DNA from: Myxococcus xanthus
GTDB lineage: Bacteria > Myxococcota > Myxococcia > Myxococcales > Myxococcaceae
Reading direction: 5' to 3'
DNA length: 64,000 nucleotides
NCBI RefSeq assembly: GCF_006402735.1
Contig: NZ_CP017174.1
Span: 7,668,001-7,732,000, forward strand
The notes under the pieces were generated by a model. That model saw only the letters and a list, made by a program, of their open reading frames with translations. It had not been told where the DNA came from and ran no database searches. The translations under genes and the position numbers were made by a program. Shown piece by piece: positions 27,202-37,500 of the stretch. Each line of letters begins with the position of its first letter. The first letter of the stretch is position 1.

Positions 27202-30200
27202 TCAGTCCTCGCGCCGCCTCCACGCGAGGAGCGAGAGCAACGCCATCGCCAGCGGGAGCGCGGCAGTCGTCCCGGTGGACGAGCAACCGCTGGACTCCTT
27301 CGGCGCCGGGGGCGCCGGGCTCACCGTCACCGTGACCCGGTCCTCGGCGGACAAGCCACTCTCCGAGGAGACCTTCACCACGAAGACGAACTCCGTGGCG
27401 GCCGAGACCTCGGGCGCGGTGAACTGGACACGCGCCTGCGTCGCATTCTGGAGCGTCACGGCGGGGCCCTCGCTCTGGCTCCACGCGTAGGTCAGCGTCC
27501 CCTGCTCCGGGTCCGTGGCCGTGGCCGTCAGCGTGACGGACTTCGCCGAGGAGGTGGACACATCGTCCCCCGCGCTCACGGTGGGCGCGAGCGGCACGTG
27601 GTGCACCGTCACACTCACCTTCGCGGCCTCGCCACTCAGCTGCCCGTCACTCGCCACGAGCTGGAAGACGAGCTCCGCGCTCCCCTTGGCGACCGCGGGC
27701 GCGGTGAAGCTCGGGGTCAGCGTATCAGCGCCCGTCAGCGTGACAGGCAGACCGGAGACCTGCGTCCACTGCTGGCTGTCCACCGCGTCGCCGTCCGGGT
27801 CCTCCGCGCTTCCCTGGAGCGTCACCGTGCTCCCTTCGTCCACCGTCTGCGCGGTGCCCGCGGACGCCACCGGCGCCTTGTTCACCTGGCGCACGAGCAC
27901 CTGGACCGTGTCCCTGTCCCGCAGCCCCCCGTCCAGCACCGTCAGGCGGAAGGTCAGCATGGTATCTGCCAGCACCTCCGGCGCGGTGAAGCTGGGTGTG
28001 GCCGTGTCCGCGCCACTCATCGCGGCGAAGGGACCCGCCACCTGCTCCCAGCGGTACGTGAGCGCACCACCCGCCAGACTGCTGCCGCTGCCCTGCAGCT
28101 GCACCACGGACAGCTCATCGACCGCCAGGTCTTCGCCCGCCTGCGCATCCACCTGGCCCGTCGTGCAGACCCCCTGCTCGTCCACCAGCGCCGTGAAGGG
28201 CGTGTTCGCCAACCCCGTGAAGGCGATGTCATCGATGAACCAGCCAGAGCCCCCGGCCGCCTCATCCGTGCCAATGCGGAAGCGGATGCGAACCACCTTC
28301 TCCGCGAAGGCGGTGCCCAGGTTCACGCTCGACGTCACCAGCTGCCTCTGCGTGAACGCGAAGCTCGCACCGCCGAAGGCTCGGCGCCCGGTGAGCGGAT
28401 TGACGTTCCCTTCGTAGTTCGTGAGCGTGACGTTGTACCCGTTGGAGGTGATGCGGTTTCCGATATCGGTCCACGTCTGGCCGTCATCCTCCGACAGCTC
28501 GAGGACACCGCCGTCGAAGTACTCTCCGCTTGACGCCTCGAAGGAGTAGCGGTGGCGGAAGGTGAACGACAAGCCCGCCTTGCCCACATGGAGCGGCGGC
28601 GAGACGAGCGCGAAGTCCGCGGCGCGCCCCACGTCCTCTCCATGGAAGAAGCGCTCAGTCCCGGCATCCTCGTTCACGGTGAAGGAGACGCCGCCCACCG
28701 CGGACGTCATCGTCCAGGGCAGCAGCCGCGCATCCACACTCTCGGTCGTCGAGGCCCCAGGGAGCTCGTCCTGCTCCACCTTGGCGCTCAGCGTCGCCTT
28801 CTTGTCACCGGCAGCCACCCCGTTGGCATCGCGGTAGGCGATGTTGAAGTGGACCACCGAGCGAGGCGCCGCGCCCCAGAGCCGCACCGGCACCTCCACC
28901 GTGGCCGTCTCGTACAGCCCCACGGTGGGGAAGCTCGCCGCCCCACCATTGGCCAGCTGCACGGCCTCGCTGTCCGACGAGACGGTGATGCTCGTCGCCT
29001 GCAGCGGGGCGGTGCCCGTGGCGCGCAGCGTGACGCGCAGCACGCCGCTCTCGCCGTTGTCCAGATACCCGTCCGCGTCGCAGGTGTTCTCGCTGCCGTC
29101 CTCGGTGAGCTCCGCCGAGACGAACACCACGTCCGCGCCCGTGCGGAAGCTCTCCACCACGCCCGCATGGTTCGTGGAGGCCCGGTCCGGCGCCACCGCG
29201 CCGATTCCCGCGCCACGCCGAGCGAACGCCTCCGCGAAGATTTGGTAGTCCGCCGGGTCTCCCGCATAGGCCGCCGCGAGCAGCGCGTCGCGAGCCTCCA
29301 GGAACGTCGGCGAGGCCGGGGTCAGCGTGTACGCGGTGACGAGGTAGCTCTTCATCCGCCGCTGGGCTTCGTTGAACGAGAGCCGCGAGGAGTCACGCAG
29401 CAGCCCGACGTAGCACTCCCACAGCATGGTCGCCCAGACTTCGCCGGAATTGTGGTACTGGGCGTTGCTGCTCCCATCCGCTCCGAAGGCATAGGGCGCG
29501 CCGCTGGGAAGACGGACTCCGTTGGAGATGTGCTTGAAGGTCAGCGGGTTCTTGCGGAAGTCCACCGAGTAGGGCACGCGGCGAATCCCGAAGTAGGCGG
29601 CGTCCGCGCTCATGTGCCGCGTCGCGAAGTCGCCCACCGGGAAGACGCCCGTCCAGTTCGGATTCGAGGCGACCTGCGCATCCTCCTCGCGCACCGTGAG
29701 CAGCAGGGCGTGGAAGTCCGCCCACCCCTCTCCCATGCTGCGCGCCTGGTTGGTGCCCAGGCCCGCTCCGTCATGGACGAGCCGGTTGCTGATGTAGTGC
29801 CCCCACTCGTGCGCCACGATGCTCGTGTCGATGGTGCCGTCCAGGTCACCCTCGGGGCGCTGAATCATCGAGAGCTGCACCCCCTCCGTGAGCTTCCCTC
29901 GGATGCGGTCCGCGTCCCCCTTCGGAATCAGCACCGCGCCAATGCGCGACGGCGAGAGCCCGCTCTCAATGCCCATCCCCTCGGGCATGTCCATGCCATC
30001 GATATTGGCGATGACGACCCCGATGGCCCCAGCGGCCTGGGCCGTGAGTGCCTTCCGATGGAAGCCGCAGGTGCCTCGGTCGAAGAGGGCGATGTTCCCC
30101 TCCACCTCCGCGGCGTTGGTGAGCGCCGTGCAGCCATCCGTCGTGGAAGGCCCGTCGGCGTTCTCCGCATCAAACCCTTCGACCACGCGGCCGGACACCG

Positions 30201-31749
30201 AGAACACGCGGGGGGCGAACTGCGCGGAGACGAACGTATACGGTCCCGCGATGCTCGCGGGCGCCGTCACTTCGACGGAGTTCTGTGCGGTGCCTCCGGG
30301 AAAGATGAACATCTGCATCCGCGGGCGGGCACCGTCGGCCGGGGTGGACATGTTGGCGTTGTTCACGCCACCGAAGTCCTGCGCCTCCGCCTTGATGCTG
30401 TCACCCCCAAGCCCTCCACGCCCGTAGTTGTCATGCTGGGCGTTACCCGCCGCTTCGTTGAAGCCCGCGTCGTAGTACGCGTCGTGCAGCCAGTTGTTCA
30501 CATAGAACAACTGCGTGACGGAGGACTGGATCTGCTGGGGTGTCTCGTACGGCAGCAAGTTGAAGCTGTGCGGATAGTCGAACGTCGCGGGCCCCGTGAT
30601 GGCCGCGCGCATGTCCCCCGCGCCGAACCCGTCCGGCGAGGCCAGGTCCGCGTACGCGTCCACGTTGTTGCCCACCGACTCCGTGGCGTCCACGGGCAGC
30701 CACGGGTCATTGCGGCTGAAGGGCGCGTTGTCGAGCGTCACCAGGTTGCGCTCGACGAAGAGCGGCACGTCGCCATCCGGCGTCCCCGTCGGGTGCGGGA
30801 TGTGCGAGTTGCCCGACGGTCCGGCGAACGGAGTGAACGGAGACGTGGCATCCGCCCAGACGCGGTAGCTGTGCGCCGCGTCCGCCGTGAGGTTCTTGCG
30901 GAACAGCACCCGGCCGTCCTCCGCGGCGATGACGTACGAGTAGTAGTCCGAGGCAGAGGAGCCCGCGGCGCCCGTGTTCAGCTCCACGTAGTAGGCGGGG
31001 AGCAGTCCCTCGGGAAGCTGGAAGAGCACCGGCTTGCTTCGAGCGGGGATGCGCAACCCGACCGGGAGCGGCCGGGCATAGGGGACCAGCTCATGATGCG
31101 AGTAGCGGCCCGAGGCCCCGCCCGTGAGCCGCAACAGGCCGGCATCGAGCGACTGCCCCGTCAGGTCCGCGAACGCCGCGGCCACGGCCTGGGGAGCCCC
31201 CATCCGGAAGGAGCGCGCGGGGCTCTTGTTGCCCTGCCCCACGTCCGGCGAGAGGTGACCTGAGGCGGCCACCAGCACGTTCTCCTTGTCGAGGAGCAGG
31301 TTGACGGTGCCACGGAACACCTCGACCCCCCCCACCTCCTGCCGCAGCGTCACCACCGATGAGCCCAGCGGGCTCCGGCGAACGCTGGCGACCGAAGTCC
31401 CCACCTGCGAGAGCGACCGGCCGCCATGGAACGGAGCCAGCGCATCGAGCTGGAGCCGGGCCGCGGTCGCCGGAGACATCCGCGCGTAGTCGCTGGCCGC
31501 GCGAAGCGACGGGGGAAACGCCGTACCTTGCGCGGGCCGCGAGGCCCAGACGAAGGTCGGCACGCCGAGCCGGTGCTCGCGGTGCAGCACCTGTCCGCCC
31601 AGACTCTCACTATCCTCCAGGAGCGAGCGGGCTCCGGGAGCGGGCGAGCGCTCCAGCAGTGCATCGTAGTTGGGAAGGGAGTCGGCACCAGCCTGCGTGC
31701 CCGCGAACGCCAGCGCGACACCGGCGAGGTTCTTGAGGATCGATTTCAC
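27202..31749 (-). CDS. secreted M36 (fungalysin-type) metalloprotease with MYXO-CTERM tail
   Basis: A 1515-residue exported protease. Signal peptide at 1-22, then an FTP-type propeptide. The catalytic zinc site is HEWGH (His647, Glu648, His651) with the third ligand Glu674 in GEGWADF. A PA domain (GNIALFDRGTCGFHRKALTA, GAIGVVIANIDG) is inserted before the catalytic site. After it come beta-sandwich domains and three PKD/Ig-like repeats (PVASAGTAQTVDEGSTVTLQ, PTVSAGDDVSTSSAKSVTL). The C terminus is SSGCSSTG, a hydrophobic helix and RRRED, the Cys-helix-Arg tail of MYXO-CTERM sorting. The start is GTG with GAGG upstream. It should be surface-held or released to degrade prey protein. Confidence 0.93.
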   Translation of the reverse strand: MKSILKNLAGVALAFAGTQAGADSLPNYDALLERSPAPGARSLLEDSESLGGQVLHREHRLGVPTFVWASRPAQGTAFPPSLRAASDYARMSPATAARLQLDALAPFHGGRSLSQVGTSVASVRRSPLGSSVVTLRQEVGGVEVFRGTVNLLLDKENVLVAASGHLSPDVGQGNKSPARSFRMGAPQAVAAAFADLTGQSLDAGLLRLTGGASGRYSHHELVPYARPLPVGLRIPARSKPVLFQLPEGLLPAYYVELNTGAAGSSASDYYSYVIAAEDGRVLFRKNLTADAAHSYRVWADATSPFTPFAGPSGNSHIPHPTGTPDGDVPLFVERNLVTLDNAPFSRNDPWLPVDATESVGNNVDAYADLASPDGFGAGDMRAAITGPATFDYPHSFNLLPYETPQQIQSSVTQLFYVNNWLHDAYYDAGFNEAAGNAQHDNYGRGGLGGDSIKAEAQDFGGVNNANMSTPADGARPRMQMFIFPGGTAQNSVEVTAPASIAGPYTFVSAQFAPRVFSVSGRVVEGFDAENADGPSTTDGCTALTNAAEVEGNIALFDRGTCGFHRKALTAQAAGAIGVVIANIDGMDMPEGMGIESGLSPSRIGAVLIPKGDADRIRGKLTEGVQLSMIQRPEGDLDGTIDTSIVAHEWGHYISNRLVHDGAGLGTNQARSMGEGWADFHALLLTVREEDAQVASNPNWTGVFPVGDFATRHMSADAAYFGIRRVPYSVDFRKNPLTFKHISNGVRLPSGAPYAFGADGSSNAQYHNSGEVWATMLWECYVGLLRDSSRLSFNEAQRRMKSYLVTAYTLTPASPTFLEARDALLAAAYAGDPADYQIFAEAFARRGAGIGAVAPDRASTNHAGVVESFRTGADVVFVSAELTEDGSENTCDADGYLDNGESGVLRVTLRATGTAPLQATSITVSSDSEAVQLANGGAASFPTVGLYETATVEVPVRLWGAAPRSVVHFNIAYRDANGVAAGDKKATLSAKVEQDELPGASTTESVDARLLPWTMTSAVGGVSFTVNEDAGTERFFHGEDVGRAADFALVSPPLHVGKAGLSFTFRHRYSFEASSGEYFDGGVLELSEDDGQTWTDIGNRITSNGYNVTLTNYEGNVNPLTGRRAFGGASFAFTQRQLVTSSVNLGTAFAEKVVRIRFRIGTDEAAGGSGWFIDDIAFTGLANTPFTALVDEQGVCTTGQVDAQAGEDLAVDELSVVQLQGSGSSLAGGALTYRWEQVAGPFAAMSGADTATPSFTAPEVLADTMLTFRLTVLDGGLRDRDTVQVLVRQVNKAPVASAGTAQTVDEGSTVTLQGSAEDPDGDAVDSQQWTQVSGLPVTLTGADTLTPSFTAPAVAKGSAELVFQLVASDGQLSGEAAKVSVTVHHVPLAPTVSAGDDVSTSSAKSVTLTATATDPEQGTLTYAWSQSEGPAVTLQNATQARVQFTAPEVSAATEFVFVVKVSSESGLSAEDRVTVTVSPAPPAPKESSGCSSTGTTAALPLAMALLSLLAWRRRED

Positions 31750-31792
31750 GAGATGGACCTCGAAAGAGGGATGGGTGTGCTCGGCACGCGCG

Positions 31793-34396
31793 CTAGCGAG
31801 CCCAGAAGATGCGCCGCACGAAGTAGGCCGGAGGGTTCCCCATGGAGACGGCTTCCGAGCCGTCGGGGTTGGACACCATGATGGTGTTGATCCCCGTCAC
31901 CGGGTCCCGCTCGGTGTAGGCGACCTTCGTGCCATCGGGAGAGAGCGTGAAGAGGGACTGGAGGAGCTCGCTGCTGCTGCCGAGCATGACGGGCCGCACG
32001 ATTTCGCGGCCCGTGCCGTCAGGCCGGATGCGCTCCAGCCACGTGTCCGACTTCACGTCCGCGCTCCAGTAGTGGTACAGCAGGTCGCCGTTGGGCAGCT
32101 CCATCGGAAACCGCACGATGGAGGCCCTCTCCTGCCCCGGGACGGAGAAGTTGATGATGGAGCGCGCGCTCCCATCCTCCAGCGAGAAGGCCCAGAGCTG
32201 GACGCCCGCCATCGCGTACTGCACCGTGTAGAGCGTCTTGCTGTCGCGCGAGAAGGAGGAGAAGACCAGCGGCGAGATGGGGGAGGGCTGCGGCATGTCG
32301 TTGATGCCGCTGATGAGGACGCGCCGCTCGTCCGTCCCGTCAGCGCGGATGATGTAGGTGAACTCGACGCCATCACGTCCCGGGTACGGGTCGCGCATGC
32401 ACGACCTCATGAATGAAATCCACTGCCCATCCGGCGAGAACTCCGGCATGCGCTCTCCGCACAGCAACGAGCTCGCCTGGGTGAGGCGCCGCACCCGGCC
32501 GCCATCCGCGTCCGCGATGTAGAGGAGCCCCTGGAAGTAGATGCCCCCGAACTTGTCTCGCCCGTCCACCCAGACCACCGACTTGCGGTCCGGCGAACGA
32601 ATCACCTCCGAGTGGACGTCTCGCGGAGAGAAGAACGGCGTGGGCGCATGGGTGATTTGACGGAACTGGGAGCCATCCGGGCGCACGGCGAACGCCTGCG
32701 GGAAGGCCTCCTCCTCCGTCTGGGCCTCCGCCGAGGGAGAAGCGGTGAAGAACAGCAGCTCGGAGGCATCCGTCGCGCGCATCGTCCCCACGGTGGCGCT
32801 CAGCTCCGTGGCGTCGCCGATTCGAGCCAGCCCGCCCGCGGCGCCGACCTCGAACAGCTCAACGTTGAACCTGTAGTCGCCCTTGATGGCGAACCGCGTG
32901 CGGAAGGAGTACGTGTGACCCTCGGCGCCCTGAAGCCCGGTCGAGACCACCTCGAAGCCCGCCTCCTGCCCCACGTAGGCCGCGCCGCTCGGGTCGGTCT
33001 CCGAGCCGCCCGTCCACGTCTCCGGCCGGTCGGCCACCTCACCCGCGGCGCCCGAGAAGTAGCGCACCGGCTGGCCCACCACGGGGCTGTCGGTGGGAGG
33101 CAGGTGGAGATCGGCCGGAGGGTTGTGACGAATCACCGACACGCGCCACCGCAGCCGCGCGGAGGGCGGCAGGGCCTTGGTGAGCCGCGCCGTGAAGGAG
33201 ACCACCCCATCCTCCATCGTCTGGAACGTCGGGACGACGCTGGTGATGCTCAGCTTCGACACGCTCACCTGGCCGGTACCGCGAAGTCCGTTGAAGGTCG
33301 CGGTGATGGTGGCGGAGCCCTGCCCCACCGGCGTCACCTGCCCACGCGTGGACGCAGTCATCGAGACCACGGCCACTTCCGTCGTGTTGCTCGTCCAGGC
33401 AGCGCTCGCGGTGACATCCTGGGTACGGCCGTTGGACAGCGTGGCCTCGGCGTGGAGCTGGCTCGGGTGGCCTTCAATCAGCATGCTCGCCGCCGGCGTG
33501 ACGGCGAGCGCGGCGGCCTCGGAGACCGTCACCTCGGTGCCGCCGCTCATGCCCGCGAAGGTCGCGGTGATTCGGGCACCGCCCAGCGCGACGCCGCTCG
33601 CGACGCGCTTGTTCAGCGACACGATGTTCACGTCACTAGAGCTCCAGGTGGCCTCGTTGGAGACGTCCACCGTCGTGCCATCCGAGCGCGTCGCCATGGC
33701 GGTCAGCATCAGCGTGCTGCCACGGGCCATCGAGGCGTCACCCGGAGTCACCGCCACCGACGTCACGACGGCCGCGGTGACGGTCGCCTTGACGGTGGCC
33801 TCCAGCGTGCCGAACCGGGCCTTGAGGGTGGCCTCTCCGGGCGAACCGGCGCGAACCAGGCCGCTCGCGTTGACCTCGGCAATCGCCTCGTTGGAGGAGG
33901 ACCAGATGATGTCGCTGGTGAGCCCGTGCGACGTGCCATCCGAGAAGGAGGCCGTGGCGGCGAGCTGCCCCGAGAGGCCCGCGGCGAGCGACAGCTCCTT
34001 CGGTTCGATGGACAGCGAGACAGCCGTGGCGTCCGTCACGTCGAGCCGCGCCTGCGCGGAGACGTCGGAGTAGGTCGCGCGCAGCGTCGTCTGCCCCTTG
34101 GCCAGCGCGCGCACCTGGGGCGCGGCGCCCTCCTCGGAGGACACCGCACCGACGGCGGCATCCGTCGAGGACCACGAAGCCTCCCGCGTGACGTCCCGCG
34201 TGCTGCCATCGGAGAAGGTGGCGGTCGCGGTGACGTCCGCGCCGATGCCCACGGCGAGCGAGAAGCTCTCGGGCGTAATCCGCAGGGACTTCACGGTGGG
34301 GGTGGACTTCTCGCTGCCGCAGCCGACAAGGACTGCCGCCGCGACCAGCCCCAGCAACACGGGGTGAAGCAGACGACAACGGGAACGCACTGACAT
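31793..34396 (-). CDS. lipoprotein with Big-type Ig repeats and TolB-like propeller
   Basis: An 867-residue lipoprotein, lipobox AAAVLVGC. It begins with about five bacterial Ig-like (Big2) repeats of the type ATATFSDGS-RDVT-EASWSS, then an Ig-like linker, and a C-terminal WD40/TolB-like propeller (MPEFSPDGQWISFMRSC, FTLSPDGTKVAYTERD, TIMVSNPDGSEAVSMG). Start ATG 34396 with GAGAGGTCC upstream, preferred over 34447. Likely outer-membrane, surface-exposed. The stop lies 43 bases from the M36 start, so the two may be cotranscribed. The 16-bp motif at 34512-34527 lies 116 bases upstream. Confidence 0.87.
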   Translation of the reverse strand: MSVRSRCRLLHPVLLGLVAAAVLVGCGSEKSTPTVKSLRITPESFSLAVGIGADVTATATFSDGSTRDVTREASWSSTDAAVGAVSSEEGAAPQVRALAKGQTTLRATYSDVSAQARLDVTDATAVSLSIEPKELSLAAGLSGQLAATASFSDGTSHGLTSDIIWSSSNEAIAEVNASGLVRAGSPGEATLKARFGTLEATVKATVTAAVVTSVAVTPGDASMARGSTLMLTAMATRSDGTTVDVSNEATWSSSDVNIVSLNKRVASGVALGGARITATFAGMSGGTEVTVSEAAALAVTPAASMLIEGHPSQLHAEATLSNGRTQDVTASAAWTSNTTEVAVVSMTASTRGQVTPVGQGSATITATFNGLRGTGQVSVSKLSITSVVPTFQTMEDGVVSFTARLTKALPPSARLRWRVSVIRHNPPADLHLPPTDSPVVGQPVRYFSGAAGEVADRPETWTGGSETDPSGAAYVGQEAGFEVVSTGLQGAEGHTYSFRTRFAIKGDYRFNVELFEVGAAGGLARIGDATELSATVGTMRATDASELLFFTASPSAEAQTEEEAFPQAFAVRPDGSQFRQITHAPTPFFSPRDVHSEVIRSPDRKSVVWVDGRDKFGGIYFQGLLYIADADGGRVRRLTQASSLLCGERMPEFSPDGQWISFMRSCMRDPYPGRDGVEFTYIIRADGTDERRVLISGINDMPQPSPISPLVFSSFSRDSKTLYTVQYAMAGVQLWAFSLEDGSARSIINFSVPGQERASIVRFPMELPNGDLLYHYWSADVKSDTWLERIRPDGTGREIVRPVMLGSSSELLQSLFTLSPDGTKVAYTERDPVTGINTIMVSNPDGSEAVSMGNPPAYFVRRIFWAR

Positions 34397-34511
34397 GGAT
34401 GGACCTCTCTGCAGCAAACCGCCGCGCGTGCGACGAACAGCAACCATGGAGTTGGAAACGAAACGGTACGGATTCGGGCGGCGCGCACCATCGGGGGCGC
34501 CCCTGGAAGTC

Positions 34512-34527
34512 CCTCAGGAATCCCCTA
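34512..34527 (-). promoter_or_regulatory. shared upstream motif, copy 1
   Basis: TAGGGGATTCCTGAGG on the coding strand, about 116-131 bases before the Ig/propeller lipoprotein start. An exact copy precedes the next lipoprotein gene (38074-38089) in the same direction. Confidence 0.5.
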
Positions 34528-34555
34528 GGGGCGCTGATGCCGCGCGCTTCACGAC

Positions 34556-37500
34556 TCAGGGCAGCGGGCTGGCGCTCACGCCCCGGAAGCTGGTGTTGGC
34601 CGGCGCCGTGGCCACGACATGCACGGACGGCGTGAACGAGCTTCCATCATCCAGGAAGGACACCAGGAGGTTGCCCGCGCCACCACCACTCGGCTGGTAC
34701 GTGGTGACATAGACGCGAACTCCTCGGGGAGTCCGCACCGCCGAGACGCCATGGGTGGCGATAGGCACGATGGTGGTCCCCGCGACGGCGAAGGTGGGCA
34801 CGAAGCTGGACACCCGGCTCCAGCTCACCCCGTCGAAGGTCCACTTCTCCAGGCGCAACATGTCCGGAGTCTCGCCCTGGCCCACACCCCGGCCGAGGTT
34901 GATGGACACGTAAGCGGTGTCCACACCGGCCACCTCGGGACGTTCATCGAGCAGCGCGAAGCCGGACGAGTTGAACACCGTCGAGAGCGAGGGGAGCTGG
35001 TTCGGCGCGACCGCCGCGGTGGGCTGCTCGGTGGGGAACGTAAGGATGCCCTGGTTGTAGCCCTGGGGATTCGGGTTCGGAGCGGTTCCGAGCGAGAAGT
35101 AGACGCGGCCGTCGAACAGGCTCACGAAGCGGGTGTCCGCCACGCCGGTGGAGATGGCTGTCGACACCGTGGTGTTCTCGGCAGGCAGCGCATGGCGGAT
35201 GCCGCCGCCTCGACCCGACAGCCAGTAGCCGGTGCCGTCCACCGTCGAGGCCGCGCGCACCTGGTCTCGGTCATAGGCATCGCTCAGACGCACAGGGAGG
35301 GTGAAGGTCCCCGCGAGGTCCAGTTGCCCGATGACCCGAGGTCTCTCCGATGCGGTCGTGGCCGAGACGTTCGCCAGGCCCACGTCCGCATCGAAGCCCG
35401 TGAAGGTGAGCAGGCGACCATTGCCCGAGCGCGAGAGGTGCCCCTGGTGGACATCACCGCCGGACACCGTGAGTCGGGCCGCCCCCGCCGCGTTCGATGA
35501 GGGAATGGCGAAGGTGCGCACGGGCGCCCCCCCCATGGGGCGGTACTCATCGATGAAGACCTCCGTGGCATTCGAGTTGAGGGCAGTGGCGCCCGCGCCC
35601 ACCCGGAACACCATCGCGTTCGCCTCACAGGCCACCATGACGGTGACGTGGGCCTCGCCCATGGTGCCCGTTCCGCCCGAGACCTCGCAGGTCTGTCCCA
35701 TCGGGTGACGGCTCACCTCGACCGCATACGCCTCGCCAGGACGCAGCGGCAGCGGGAACGAAGACTCCCCGTCGGTGGCGACCGTGAGGGCGTCCGCGCC
35801 GGACTTCAGCCCCAGCGTGCCGGTCAGCCCCGAAACACTGACGCGCAGCCGGTAGACGTTCTCACACGTGACGACGATGTTCGTGACGGGCGCACCGCTC
35901 ACGGTCCCCCCGCCGGAGCTCACGGCGCAGCGTTGGTTCTCCGGCTGAGTCTTCACCGTCACCGAGTAGCTGCCCTGCTCCGCGACCTGCTGGGCGAAGG
36001 TGAAGGCGCCATTGGCCGAAACCGGGAGCACCTCGTCGCCGTTGTTCTGGAGTTCGAGCATGGCGCCCTCGGCCAGGCCGCTCACGCTGCCACCCACGGG
36101 ATACGACGCCGTGCCGCAGAGCACCTCGATGCGGGTGACGTCTCCCTCGCCCATCGTGCCCGTACCGTTCGACACGGTGCACACCAGCGGCGCGGTCGCC
36201 TGGGCCGTGACGGAATAGGCCGCGCCGAAGGCCACCGGCGTCGGGAAGGCGAAGGCTCCATCGGCGGAGACCGTGAGGTCATCCCCTCCGTTGTTCCTCA
36301 GCACCGCCGACTGCCCATCCCCCAGCCCCGCCACGGTGCCGCGCACGAGATAGGAGTTCGGCGAGCAGACGACCGATACGCTCTTGACGGTCGCGCCCCC
36401 CAGCGTGCCCGTGCCCTGCCGCACCTCACAGGACTGTCCCTCCGGCTGGGTCTTCACCGAGACGGAGTAGGCGCTCAGGTCCGCCGCCGGCTGGAGGAAG
36501 GCGAAGGGCCCATTCGCGGAAACGGTGAGACGCTCCTGCTCGTTGTTCCACAGCTCCAGCGCGGTTCCCTCGACGAGCCCCGCCACCTCACCTCCGACGG
36601 TGAATGACCGCGTGGTGCAGGAGACCACCACGTCCGCGTTGCCCCCTACCCCGATTCGGCCCGTGCCATTCGGCACGCTGCAGATCAGCGGGTAGCGAGC
36701 CTCGGCGGTGACGACATACGTGCTCCAGTAGGACACCGGCTTCGGGAAAGTGAAGGAGCCATTTGACGCAACGGTGAGCGCATCCCCTCCGTTGTTCTTC
36801 AGCACCACCGACTGTCCCCCTGAGAGCCCCGCCACGCTTCCGCCCAGCGGATACTCCGACGCCCAGCAGGTCACGACCACGCTGTTCACATTCGCCCCGC
36901 TCACGGTGCCCGTCCCGTTGCGCACGTCGCAGGCCTGGCCCATGGGCGGCGAGCTCACCGTCACCGAGTAGCCGCTCAGGTCATCCACCGGCCCGACGAA
37001 GACGAAGGAGCCGTCCACGTTGACGCGGATCGATTCCGAGCCGTTCGTGAGCTCCACCGAGCTTGTGGGAAGGAGGCCCGTCACGGTGCCACCCAGCGAG
37101 AACCGTGTCGTCTTGCAGCTGACGCTCACGTTCGTCACCGGTTGGTTGCCCATGGTTCCGGTCCCCCGGCTCACGGTGCAGGCCACCGGATACACCGCCT
37201 CGACGGTGACGTCGTAGCTCGCGCCGAAGGCCACCGGCGTCGCGAAGACGAACTGCCCGCTGGCGGTGATGGTGATGGCATCGCCCCCGTTGTTCTTCAG
37301 CACCACCGACTGCCCCTGCGTCAGGCCAAACAGCGAGCCGCGCACGCCGAAGGTGTGCGCCGCGCACGTGATGGCCACATCGGTGACGGCCGAGCCGTTC
37401 ACCGTGCCGGCGCCGCGCTCCACGGTGCAGGCATGGCCCGCCGGAGACGACTGCACCGTCACCGAGTAGCCGGCGAGGTCGACGACCTCCGCGGGAAACC

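Noticed and set aside
28552..31263. 903-codon plus-strand open frame opposite the M36 protease
   Set aside because: Antisense shadow with His/Arg-rich noise; the minus strand has clear protease motifs.
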